Source of the DNA: Nannocystaceae bacterium | GTDB lineage: Bacteria > Myxococcota_A > Polyangia > Nannocystales > Nannocystaceae | DNA: 16,887 bases | Assembly: GCA_016763875.1 (NCBI GenBank) | Contig: JAESSZ010000536.1 | Span: 1 to 16,887, forward strand | Reading direction: 5' to 3' | Shown: one piece after another, positions 7,140-14,404 of the stretch | Numbering within the stretch: position 1 is the stretch's first letter | Layout: each line of letters starts with the position of its first letter | The notes under the pieces: generated by a model | Database searches by the model: none | What the model was told of the DNA's origin: nothing | The model's input: only the letters and a program-made list of their open reading frames with translations | Translations under genes and position numbers: made by a program

Positions 7140-8885
7140 ATGACCACATCAAGCAAAACCGTGGACGTCCTGCGCAACCAAACCATCGTTGGTCGATTCG
7201 GCCGACTCTCGCTCGCGACGCTGTCGTTGCTGGCTTGGACCGGGTGCGGCGAAGATGGGCCCCGCGCCTCCTCACCCCTTGGAGACGCGAGTGACAGCGA
7301 CAGCGGTGACTCGTCTGACACCGGGGAGGACGCGTTCTCCATGGACGACGATGACGACGACACGGACGGCGGCAACTCCGACGACGGGCTCGACGACGAC
7401 GGTCTGGACGACGACACGACGGGCGAGATGGACGACAACAACGAGATCGATGATTACATCATTGGTCTCGGGACTCTGGACACCGCGGGCAACGCCTTGG
7501 TCGAGGGCGAGGCCAGCGAGCCCGCCTCAAACGGCGACTATATGTGCTCCACGACCAACCTCGCGGAGACCAAGCAGTTCGACAAGATCGTCGCGTTTGC
7601 CTCGAACTCCGGAACGCTGTTCCCAGGCGCAATCATCGCTGGCGAGTCGATCGCCGACGGCACGCTGACCCCCAAGGTCTTCGACCGCGCACCGCTGACC
7701 TTCTCGGCTTCGCTGGAAGGTGTGCTGGACGGGGATGTATCGGCAACCCTGGACGAGCCCACGCTATCGGCGTTTCGCGAAGCAATGGCCGACATCCTCA
7801 GCGCGAAGGTCATCGGCAACACGCCCGCCAACATCGCCTACGACATGAGCGAGGTGCACTCGTCCGAGCAGTTGAGCCTCGCGCTCGGGCTGGACGTCTC
7901 GTGGATGTCCGGCAATGTCTCGGCGAGCATGGAGTTCGACCAGCAGAACCGCAACAGCCGCTTCCTGGTCAACTTCACCCAGGCTTACTACACGGTCGAC
8001 ATCGACCCGCCCGGCCGCCCGTCCGACATGCTGGACACGGACGTCACCCTTGAGGACGTCGAGGACATCCTTTTAGACGAGCCGCCAACCTACGTGTCTT
8101 CGGTGACCTACGGCCGCATCGTTTACTTCGCGGTGACGTCGAACTTCTCCAGCGAGGAGCTCCGCGCCGCCCTCGAGTTCGGCTTCAGCACGGGGGCAGT
8201 GGACGTCGACGGCAGCGTGTCGCTGACCCACTCCGAGGTGCTCGCGGAGTCTCAGATTACCGCCTTCATCCTCGGTGGCGACGGTAATGTCGCCGTTGAG
8301 GCCATCCAAGGGGCTGACGGCATCGCGACGTTCCTACAGTCTGGTGGCACCTACTCCAAGGACTCACCGGGGGCGGCCATTGGCTACAAGCTGGCTTACC
8401 TCGCCGACAACAGCCCCGCACGATTCGCTCTGACCACCGACTACGACGTTCAGGACTGTGTCCGCGTCACGCAAAAGGTGCAGCTCACGCTGCGCAACAT
8501 GTACGTCGTCAGCGATGGCGCCGACCCTGGCGGGGACCTCGAACTGTACGGGACGATCCGCGGCTGGGACGAAGCCTCCAACGCCTACCAGCTGATGGAC
8601 CGGGACGATGACGAGTACGTGACCATCGGCAGCGGGCAGACTTGGCCTCAAAACGGCAACATTGCGTCACAGATCATCCCGGTTGTGCCGCAGTCGGGCC
8701 ATAGCTTCTCGATCACGATCAACCTGCGCGAAGCCGATGGGTTCCCCAACCCGGATGACAGCTTCGGCGACCACACCATCGTGGTCGACTACGCCGAGGG
8801 TTGGCGCGACGACAACTTCATCTTCAGCCTCGCGGACGGCGACCAGCAGGTCGAGGTCCGCCTGGCGTTCACGCCCGTGCCGTAA
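7140..8885 (+). CDS. Lipid-anchored cholesterol-dependent-cytolysin-like pore-forming protein
   Basis: A 581-residue protein of the thiol-activated cytolysin family, whose members oligomerise on membranes and insert a giant beta-barrel pore. Family signatures, compared from memory with perfringolysin and pneumolysin, are: GTLFPGAI (158-165), DRAPLTFS (182-189), PPTYVSSVTYGR (315-326), ILGGDG (377-382), SKDSPGAAIGYKLAYLADN (406-424) and TTDY (432-435), in the right order and spacing. After TTDY the sequence departs from the family: the tryptophan-rich undecapeptide of domain 4 is absent, and a different beta-rich domain of about 140 residues follows. The N-terminus has a hydrophobic stretch ending in WTGC (Cys 36; Trp at -3 is an unusual lipobox) and then a very acidic linker of about 70 residues. 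No good ribosome binding site is seen; a GTG at 7110 is an alternative start giving 10 more residues. The protein could be a predation toxin or a self-tethered pore former. Confidence 0.88.
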   Translation: MTTSSKTVDVLRNQTIVGRFGRLSLATLSLLAWTGCGEDGPRASSPLGDASDSDSGDSSDTGEDAFSMDDDDDDTDGGNSDDGLDDDGLDDDTTGEMDDNNEIDDYIIGLGTLDTAGNALVEGEASEPASNGDYMCSTTNLAETKQFDKIVAFASNSGTLFPGAIIAGESIADGTLTPKVFDRAPLTFSASLEGVLDGDVSATLDEPTLSAFREAMADILSAKVIGNTPANIAYDMSEVHSSEQLSLALGLDVSWMSGNVSASMEFDQQNRNSRFLVNFTQAYYTVDIDPPGRPSDMLDTDVTLEDVEDILLDEPPTYVSSVTYGRIVYFAVTSNFSSEELRAALEFGFSTGAVDVDGSVSLTHSEVLAESQITAFILGGDGNVAVEAIQGADGIATFLQSGGTYSKDSPGAAIGYKLAYLADNSPARFALTTDYDVQDCVRVTQKVQLTLRNMYVVSDGADPGGDLELYGTIRGWDEASNAYQLMDRDDDEYVTIGSGQTWPQNGNIASQIIPVVPQSGHSFSITINLREADGFPNPDDSFGDHTIVVDYAEGWRDDNFIFSLADGDQQVEVRLAFTPVP

Positions 8886-8901
8886 GGCGCAGTACTAGTG
8901 T

Positions 8902-8922
8902 TGCGGCAGCGAGCTTGCCGCA
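8902..8922 (+). terminator. Stem-loop 16 bp after the cytolysin-like gene
   Basis: TGCGGCA (8902-8908) and TGCCGCA (8916-8922) pair perfectly around a 7-nt loop. No T-tract follows. It is the first of two hairpins in this gap and may act as a terminator or protect the 3' end. Confidence 0.45.
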
Positions 8923-8951
8923 CGAACGCCGCAGCGCGAGCGTTCTTGAAC

Positions 8952-8978
8952 CGCCGGGCGATTTTCTGTCGCTCGGCG
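8952..8978 (+). terminator. Second, longer stem-loop after the cytolysin-like gene
   Basis: CGCCGGGCGA (8952-8961) and TCGCTCGGCG (8969-8978) form a 10-bp stem with one G-U pair and a 7-nt TTTTCTG loop in the + strand RNA. A run of T lies in the loop but not after the stem. It precedes the next gene by 25-60 nt, so it could instead be a leader structure for that gene. Confidence 0.5.
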
Positions 8979-9002
8979 ATTTGCGCGCCGAGACGTGGAG
9001 CC

Positions 9003-9039
9003 ATGGACGCGCGCTTCGTTTTCGCTACGCTAATTAGTC
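9003..9039 (+). other. Probable signal-peptide start, one frame off the following gene
   Basis: ATG at 9003 opens MDARFVFATLISL, a typical beginning of a signal peptide. The frame stops at 9075 after 24 residues. Joined to the next frame by removal of one base near 9038-9041 it would read MDARFVFATLIS-LAVYGTTLARA-DD, a complete signal peptide with an ARA cleavage site. This indicates a frameshift or a sequence error, explained under the following gene. Confidence 0.5.
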
Positions 9040-9771
9040 TTGGCGGTTTACGGCACGACGTTGGCCAGGGCGGATGACGTCCAGCGACTCACGTGGAGCA
9101 TCACGCGACGTTCGCATCGAACCGATCGTGGCGCCGAACGTGCTTTCGACGAACTGGTCGCGTCCTGTGACGAGTTGTGTCGGCGTCACTTCCCAGACGA
9201 CGAAGGCTACGACACGGCCAGGTTCGAGCTTTCGGGGCCGGTCCAGGGCACGCGCTTCGTCGTCGTGCGTGGGCGGTTGCGCGTCGTGCTCAGCGTGCAG
9301 CGCTTCGAACGCGCCCACAGCGCCGCGACCGCGGACCGTTCGACTGAGATCCGGCTGGTCGGCTCGATGGGACTGCTGCGGCCCCCCGGCAGCGACGTCA
9401 ACAATCTGGGGTCAGCCGGGTGGAGTGTCGCCGGCTGCGCTGTGGGGACCGTGGGCGCAGCGGCACTCATTGTTGGCTCGCCGAACGTCATCAGTCCGTG
9501 GGTGCAGGCCGCGCTTATAATCCCAGCGCTGCTCGCCTGGCGCCTGTACACGACACTCGCGATAGCGCGGATCGTCCGCCAACAGGCTGCGCTGGGCCAG
9601 TTACGCGCGCTGTCGTGCGAGCGAAGTCTGGCGGACGCACTGCCGCGGTGGCGAGCGCTGGCGCCCTCGCTGACCGCCGAACGCGATCTCATCGTCGACC
9701 GTCTCGGCTTGCCGCCCTTTCGTCTTCCGGCGCGGGCGATACGCGCGGGTTCGAGTTCGTCGGCCGCCTAG
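9040..9771 (+). CDS. Two-TM membrane protein of unknown function, 5' end apparently frameshifted
   Basis: Read from a TTG at 9040 (in-frame TAA just upstream at 9031) the product has 243 residues. I recognise no family. Residues about 12-110 are a soluble, mixed-charge region with two Cys (43, 47). Two hydrophobic segments follow (about 128-146 and 153-177), then a basic, Arg-rich tail ending in Ser/Ala. The TTG has no ribosome binding site, and residues 1-10 look like the second half of a signal peptide whose first half lies in another frame from the ATG at 9003. The intact gene probably ran 9003-9771, with the soluble region outside the membrane. The stop TAG (9769-9771) overlaps the stop of the convergent HTTM gene in a shared CTAG. 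GC-rich third positions over the whole length support a real gene. Confidence 0.6.
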   Translation: MAVYGTTLARADDVQRLTWSITRRSHRTDRGAERAFDELVASCDELCRRHFPDDEGYDTARFELSGPVQGTRFVVVRGRLRVVLSVQRFERAHSAATADRSTEIRLVGSMGLLRPPGSDVNNLGSAGWSVAGCAVGTVGAAALIVGSPNVISPWVQAALIIPALLAWRLYTTLAIARIVRQQAALGQLRALSCERSLADALPRWRALAPSLTAERDLIVDRLGLPPFRLPARAIRAGSSSSAA

Positions 9772-10676
9772 CGTCGTGTGCGAGCGCGCCACCGAGCCAG
9801 GATGCGGTCCCCCAAACGCTCCACATCGAAGAACGTCGCAAACGCAAACGCGAACACCTGGTAGTGGAACATGATCGCCATCACGCCGAGGACCCCGGTG
9901 TGAAATGACCATGCGCCGAGTGCCCACGCCTTGCCCGCGCGGCGTCCGAGCAACGCAAGCGGCGCCCCGAGTTCGAGAGCCATGGAGCCCGCCGCCAGCG
10001 GAGGGAACAGCCACCCTTGGCTGACGAGTGCCGCGCCGATCGGCGAATGGATGTCTCCGAGTTCGATCTTGCGGAGGTTGTCGTGCGCAACCAGGCCCCG
10101 CAACGTATCGCTCGTGATCCAGTCCAGACCGCTAATGGAAAGCTTGGTGACGCCAGCGAGCACGTACGTCGTCACCGTCAGGATGCACATCAGTCGAATG
10201 GGCCAGCCGTAGCGTCCATGATCCTGTGGTGCGGTACGTGTGCGCGCATCGAGCGACCACGTGTCTGCCGCCGACGGGGCTAGGCCCAGCACGCCCACGT
10301 GGAGCACGATGAGGTTTTCGGTGTGGAAGACCATGCCCCACGAGTTTCGGTAGGCGAGCACCCAAAGCAGGAGCACGGCAAATGCGGGGCCAGCCACGCG
10401 ATAGCGATACCCGGCGACGAAGGCCCCACCCGCGACGACGGCAGCCGCGGTGACAGCCCAAACGCCAGCGGCGGGCAGCGGCGTGGATAGCAAGCCGACG
10501 GGACCGGTGGGATCGAACTGACGATCGGGAAAGTTCGTCACGCTGATCATGGCCGCGATGCGACCGACCAGGTAGCACCACGCGTAGCCGCCGATCAGGA
10601 TCCGCAACATCGCCAAGCGGCGCGCAGGCGTGGGCAGCCAGTACCACGCGCCCAAACGCTGTAGCAGAGCGCTCAC
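9768..10676 (-). CDS. HTTM / vitamin-K-dependent carboxylase-like membrane protein
   Basis: A 302-residue polytopic membrane protein. The start is the GTG at 10676, which overlaps the upstream TGA as GTGA and has GGAGGAG five bases before it. A longer GTG start at 10697 would destroy this arrangement. Features of the HTTM family, which includes the membrane part of gamma-glutamyl carboxylase, are: LRILIGGYAWCYL (24-36), an NSWG segment (111-114) followed by HTENLIVLHVGVLGLAP (118-134), YVLAGVTKLSISGLDW (171-186) and FHTGVLGVMAIMFHY (258-272). Lys178 in AGVTKL falls where human carboxylase has its active-site lysine in AGVKKL, by my recollection of that sequence. There is no C-terminal lumenal domain, so it is a short, stand-alone HTTM. 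It is the last of four coupled genes. A carboxylase or epoxidase-type reaction on a quinol is possible but unproven. Confidence 0.82.
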   Translation of the reverse strand: MSALLQRLGAWYWLPTPARRLAMLRILIGGYAWCYLVGRIAAMISVTNFPDRQFDPTGPVGLLSTPLPAAGVWAVTAAAVVAGGAFVAGYRYRVAGPAFAVLLLWVLAYRNSWGMVFHTENLIVLHVGVLGLAPSAADTWSLDARTRTAPQDHGRYGWPIRLMCILTVTTYVLAGVTKLSISGLDWITSDTLRGLVAHDNLRKIELGDIHSPIGAALVSQGWLFPPLAAGSMALELGAPLALLGRRAGKAWALGAWSFHTGVLGVMAIMFHYQVFAFAFATFFDVERLGDRILARWRARTRR

Positions 10677-11134
10677 GGTGACTCCTCCACCGGACACGAC
10701 GCGATAGTCCTGCTGGCATGCGGCCGCGTCTCGCCCTCGAAGTAGGCGATGGCGTCGTAGGTATCGACGCGAACCTCGACCCGCACGGCGTCAGCCCAGC
10801 TACCACCCGCCTGCCGCATGGCCGTCACCGTGCGGTGGCACAGATCGAGGGCGACGCCTCGGCCTGCACGTACGGCGAGCCGAACGGTTTGACGCGCCTG
10901 CATGACTTCGTCGGAACCCAACAGATGCGGGGCAACCGGACGCCCGCGACCACCCTCGTCAAACGCAACCACATGAGCGATGCGCATCGCCGCCGTGTTG
11001 CGCGCCCTGGAGAACATCGGGTAGTTGGAAAGCGGGAAGCCGTCCGTGGGCGGGGAGCGCAACGACGGCGAGAGTACGGCGGCAAACATCGCCAGGCCGA
11101 GCACGACGGGGTAGATGCGCTCGACGCGTTGCAT
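10673..11134 (-). CDS. Small membrane-anchored protein with FPLSNYPMF motif
   Basis: A 153-residue protein. The ATG at 11134 lies seven bases after the TAA of the upstream gene; the open frame extends further, but the upstream part overlaps that gene and looks non-coding. Residues about 8-24 form a single hydrophobic segment (IYPVVLGLAMFAAVLSP), after which the motif DGFPLSNYPMFSR (31-43) stands out. The rest is a soluble alpha/beta region with Cys at 99 and 147. I recall proteins with this FPLSxYPMF motif beside HTTM genes in other bacteria, but I know of no function. The TGA overlaps the HTTM start (GTGA), so the two proteins are probably made in equal amounts and may form a complex in the membrane. 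Confidence 0.75.
   Translation of the reverse strand: MQRVERIYPVVLGLAMFAAVLSPSLRSPPTDGFPLSNYPMFSRARNTAAMRIAHVVAFDEGGRGRPVAPHLLGSDEVMQARQTVRLAVRAGRGVALDLCHRTVTAMRQAGGSWADAVRVEVRVDTYDAIAYFEGETRPHASRTIASCPVEESP
10682..10688 (-). promoter_or_regulatory. Ribosome binding site that fixes the HTTM start
   Basis: GGAGGAG on the - strand lies inside the end of the upstream gene, five bases before the GTG at 10676. With the GTGA stop/start overlap it shows translational coupling of the two genes. Confidence 0.85.
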
Positions 11135-11141
11135 CGTGTCG

Positions 11142-13418
11142 TTACTGGCGCGCGGCGGGAACCGACGAGCCGTCGACCAGGCCAAGGATGCGACCGCCAT
11201 GGCCCAGCGATGCCAAGGCATGCTGGACGTAGTCGATGCGAATCTGCGGCGAGGCCATGTGCTCTGAAAATGCGCCGAGCACCGTGTGCTCGCTGGTGCA
11301 CGCAAAACACGACTCTGCACGCCACTGGTTGTGCATCACGAAGGGCAGCGTCAACGTCAGTGCGCGCTCGAAGACCGCCGAGTCCTCGCCACGAAACCGA
11401 GCGATCGCCCCGGCCGCCGCCATCGCCTCCGAGAGCCCGGAGGTCGCGGTCGTCTGGGGGGTGGTCAGATTGCCAATGCTCACCCCCCCGACGTAGTCGC
11501 GGTCAACCTCGCTGTCCTCGTCGAGAACCAGTCGCGCCTTGAACGTGGCGTATTCGAGACAGAACCGCTCGTAGCCGTCGTGGCGGTGGTGCTGCAAGGA
11601 CGCCCGCGCCGCCAGACAGTGCCAGTTCTCCTCGACCCAGAAGAAGTCGCGACCAAAGAACTGCCAGAACTCGTTGGCCGTGTAGTTCATCGAGCGCTCG
11701 ACCGCTTCGTTGACGACCTCGACTGCGGGCAGCTCGGGGAGGTCCTCGGTCGCCACGAGGCGTTCGAGCAGGCTCAAGGCGTACACTGCCTGCCCAACCG
11801 CGAAGAGAGGATCCGCGCCAGGAACGGGCGCGCCATCCTCAACTGAGAACTTCGGGTTGAATCCCCCGTCGGCGCGCTGCATCGCCAGCAGGAACCGGCC
11901 CATGGCCCCGATCTCGGCGTCGAAGGTATCGCCCACCAGGTCGCGACAACTCAGCAACGCAATCGATGCCAACGCGGTGTTCCCGAGTCGGACGTGCTTG
12001 TGCTCTTTGGCCACGGGATACGCCAAGCCCATCAGATCGCCCGACCGCAGTCCCGTTGAAATCAGCATCTCGATCGCGCGCGTGGCGACCTGCTTCGCCC
12101 GCGGTCGATCGCGCGCCAACTCGCAAATCACCAAACTCGTTCCGGCCTGCCGTGCGAGCGAGAAGCCGTGTTGCGTGAGCTGCCCCGTCATTGGGTGCAG
12201 CTTGTATTTGAAGCGTCCGTCGGGCAGCTGCGCATCGAGGATGTACGCCTCGGCGGCGGCCATGGTGTCGGCCACGGCGTCGGCGGTGAGGTCGGGACCA
12301 TCGACCCGCAGGCGACGCAGTGCGTGCGTCACCCCTTGGGCGTCGACCACGAAGCTCGCAGTCGAGACTCGCACCAGCCCCTCCACGCTCGCACTTGGGC
12401 GCAGTGGGGAGTCCGGCCAGACCAGCGCGGCGCGGAGCTTGACGGGATCGATGCCGAAACGAAAGTCGGGCACCGTCGGGAACGGCATCATCTCGGTGAA
12501 GGCCTCGATCGCGAACAGTTGCCACGGCATCAGGCACCGGGTGCCCTCGCAAACGCCGTCCAGGCCTGGCCGCATCGACAGCGCGTCCGCGACGGGCAAG
12601 ACCGGAGTCAGCGCACTCACCCCGGTCACGATGTCGAGCTTGATCGGGCCCGGCCGCGCCTCCTGAGCCAACACGTCGTCGAGCGCCGCGAGCGTACCGG
12701 GCACATCCGGGCCCTGCATGCAGCGCGTCGTCGCCTCTGGCGTGCCCGCGACGTTGCGGCCGATGAACGTTGCGATGACTGTGACGCCGACGTCCGACAC
12801 TGGCGTGTCGCAGGTGACCGCTTGCTTGGACATCAGCGAGGGCGACGCCGGATCCGGCTCGCCCGCGATCGGATGCACCGCCCGGGTAACCATCGCCGTG
12901 AGCGCGGCGCGGTCCTCGGTGACCAACGGTGTGAACTGAGCGGCCGCGTCGGCACGTACGAGGCCGCATGTCACCAACAGGGTGCCAGCCGCCGCGGCGA
13001 CTTTGCCCTGACGAGTCGCACGCACGCCACCGGTCGCCGCGAGCGCCCAGACCGAGGTCGGCACCATGAGCAGAGCAAGCACGGCGATGACCGCAACCAG
13101 CCCGATAGCGATGCCCTGGCCCATGCTTCCGTAAACCTCCGCGACGTACACCGCAGACCGCACGAGGTTCCATGTCAGCCACGCTTGGAACGACAACGCC
13201 GCCAACGCCTGGACCCGCCACAGCTTGCCGCGGACACCCAAACCGGCCGCGAACGCCAGCGCGGTGACGCCGTGGATCGCAGCCACGGTCATGGTGACGA
13301 CGGCAAAGGCAGTCCAGTCACGCCAGGGCAGCATCCACGCCGCCCACAGCAAGATAGCGCTCACGAGCGAGGAGAGCGCAGCAACAGACCAACGGGGGAG
13401 TTCTTGAGGCAATGACAT
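11142..13418 (-). CDS. Five-TM protein with alpha/alpha-toroid (terpene-cyclase-like) domain
   Basis: A 758-residue protein. The ATG at 13418 overlaps the TGA of the amidotransferase gene by one base (TGATG), which decides the start over a longer frame to 13589. About five TM segments fill residues 11-157. A middle soluble region (about 195-345) has a Cys pair (CEGTRC, 290-295) and no family I recognise. From about 385 come motifs of the squalene-cyclase/prenyltransferase-type toroid: AQLPDGRFKY (396-405), RQAGTSLVICELA (423-435) and the QW-like MQRADGGFNPKF (513-524), then ADPLFAVGQAVYALSLLERL (535-554) and EENWHCLAARA (596-606). The Asp-rich DxDD motif of squalene-hopene cyclase is not present, so it may bind or scaffold rather than cyclise. 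It lies third from the 3' end of the coupled cluster. Late cysteines (704, 707; CFAC) could bind metal. Confidence 0.75.
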   Translation of the reverse strand: MSLPQELPRWSVAALSSLVSAILLWAAWMLPWRDWTAFAVVTMTVAAIHGVTALAFAAGLGVRGKLWRVQALAALSFQAWLTWNLVRSAVYVAEVYGSMGQGIAIGLVAVIAVLALLMVPTSVWALAATGGVRATRQGKVAAAAGTLLVTCGLVRADAAAQFTPLVTEDRAALTAMVTRAVHPIAGEPDPASPSLMSKQAVTCDTPVSDVGVTVIATFIGRNVAGTPEATTRCMQGPDVPGTLAALDDVLAQEARPGPIKLDIVTGVSALTPVLPVADALSMRPGLDGVCEGTRCLMPWQLFAIEAFTEMMPFPTVPDFRFGIDPVKLRAALVWPDSPLRPSASVEGLVRVSTASFVVDAQGVTHALRRLRVDGPDLTADAVADTMAAAEAYILDAQLPDGRFKYKLHPMTGQLTQHGFSLARQAGTSLVICELARDRPRAKQVATRAIEMLISTGLRSGDLMGLAYPVAKEHKHVRLGNTALASIALLSCRDLVGDTFDAEIGAMGRFLLAMQRADGGFNPKFSVEDGAPVPGADPLFAVGQAVYALSLLERLVATEDLPELPAVEVVNEAVERSMNYTANEFWQFFGRDFFWVEENWHCLAARASLQHHRHDGYERFCLEYATFKARLVLDEDSEVDRDYVGGVSIGNLTTPQTTATSGLSEAMAAAGAIARFRGEDSAVFERALTLTLPFVMHNQWRAESCFACTSEHTVLGAFSEHMASPQIRIDYVQHALASLGHGGRILGLVDGSSVPAARQ

Positions 13419-14266
13419 CAGGCTGCCGTCGTGCGAGACAACTGCATGCGCCAATCGACCCCAATGATCTCGTAGGGCGCCATCGCAGTCCAAACGTTGT
13501 GCCCCTGCAGAGGCTCGCTGCTGACCACCAAGTGCTTGACGAAGCCGCTCTGAGTCGGCTGCTCGCACTCGGATCCAAAACTGGGGCATTCATCGCGCTC
13601 GGGGCAACGCTTCTTCCACGTCGTGAAATGCAGCGCCTTTCCGCCCTGGTGCGCCACCATGGTGGTGCCGTTGGTGAGCACGAACGTTAGGTAGGTCTCG
13701 GTCGGGGGTCCGTCGTCTCGCAGACACGGCTCACCCGCCAACTCGCTGACCTCAGCGACGGTATCCCGCACGGCAGCGATGACGTCCTCGATCGGGAAGC
13801 CCGCGCGATGCAGCTCGCACCGCTTCGCCATATGCCCAAGCAAGAGATAGAAGAGTACTTCGCTGTCGCTGTCGCCGAGGATAAAGCGGCGAAGCACGGG
13901 CGGTACCCGGGACACCAACTCGTCCCGGATCTCCGAAAACCCCGCGAGGTTGCCGTTGTGGACAAACACCCACTGCCCGTACTGAAACGGGTGGGTGTTG
14001 ATGATCGACAGCGCCCCTTGGGTCGCCTTGCGGAGATGTGCGAGCACCGTTTCTGAAGAGACGATGCCCGAGACGCGCTGGAACAGGTTGTCGTCCATCG
14101 CGGACGCCACGCTCTTGATCACGTGCGGCGCCCCAGCGTTGTAGTAGGCCACCCCCCAGCCGTCGGGATGCCGATCGCTCTGCTGCATCAGCGCGTTGTC
14201 AGCACTCACCAGGCTCCGATGAACCTGGCTTTGGATAACCGAGCGAAATCCGAAGATGCGGCACAT
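13418..14266 (-). CDS. Class II glutamine amidotransferase, YafJ-like
   Basis: A 282-residue protein. I place the start at the ATG at 14266 because Met removal then exposes Cys2 (MCRIFGF), the N-terminal nucleophile of this family; the frame is open upstream but that would bury the cysteine. Other family motifs: HPDGWGVAYY (33-42), AHLRKATQG (76-84), NTHPF (90-94), the oxyanion HNGN (103-106) and GDSDSE (131-136). The enzyme releases ammonia from glutamine or hydrolyses a gamma-glutamyl amide; YafJ/EgtC/DUG3-like members act on small gamma-glutamyl compounds. It has no attached synthase domain, so the partner must be another protein, perhaps from the genes overlapping its 3' end. It is the first gene of the four-gene - strand cluster, with a weak ribosome binding site. 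Confidence 0.9.
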   Translation of the reverse strand: MCRIFGFRSVIQSQVHRSLVSADNALMQQSDRHPDGWGVAYYNAGAPHVIKSVASAMDDNLFQRVSGIVSSETVLAHLRKATQGALSIINTHPFQYGQWVFVHNGNLAGFSEIRDELVSRVPPVLRRFILGDSDSEVLFYLLLGHMAKRCELHRAGFPIEDVIAAVRDTVAEVSELAGEPCLRDDGPPTETYLTFVLTNGTTMVAHQGGKALHFTTWKKRCPERDECPSFGSECEQPTQSGFVKHLVVSSEPLQGHNVWTAMAPYEIIGVDWRMQLSRTTAA

Positions 14267-14283
14267 TCGCGCGCCGACGGTAC

Positions 14284-14312
14284 CCTGCCGTCGGCCAGCC
14301 GGCAACGGCAGG
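14284..14312. promoter_or_regulatory. Inverted repeat upstream of the amidotransferase operon
   Basis: CCTGCCGT (14284-14291) and ACGGCAGG (14305-14312) are perfect 8-bp inverted repeats with a 13-nt spacer. They begin 18 bases upstream of the amidotransferase start, in the 138-bp gap to the divergent propeller gene. It could be an operator or an mRNA leader hairpin. Confidence 0.35.
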
Positions 14313-14404
14313 CCAACTGCGCGCCATCGCCCCGCAAAGGAGGGCCAGGGGGGCCCACAAGCCTTCTTTTTGACCGGTGATGCCGGGCGCGACACACTGT
14401 CTGC

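Noticed and set aside
7315..7450. GAC-rich low-complexity DNA as a separate repeat element
   Set aside because: It is simply the codon run for the acidic linker of the cytolysin-like lipoprotein.
11135..11320. Longer N-terminus of the YPMF protein
   Set aside because: It overlaps the end of the toroid gene and lacks membrane or signal character; the ATG at 11134 precedes a clean hydrophobic segment.
13419..13589. Longer N-terminus of the toroid membrane protein
   Set aside because: It lies wholly within the amidotransferase coding region in another frame; the TGATG overlap gives a better start.
14267..14395. Longer N-terminus of the amidotransferase
   Set aside because: It would bury the nucleophilic Cys2, and the extra residues are basic, proline-rich and unlike the family.
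14370..14398. TTGACC followed 17 bp later by CACACT upstream of the propeller lipoprotein gene
   Set aside because: The -10 matches only three of six positions, and the gap to the ATG would leave almost no leader; not enough to call a promoter.
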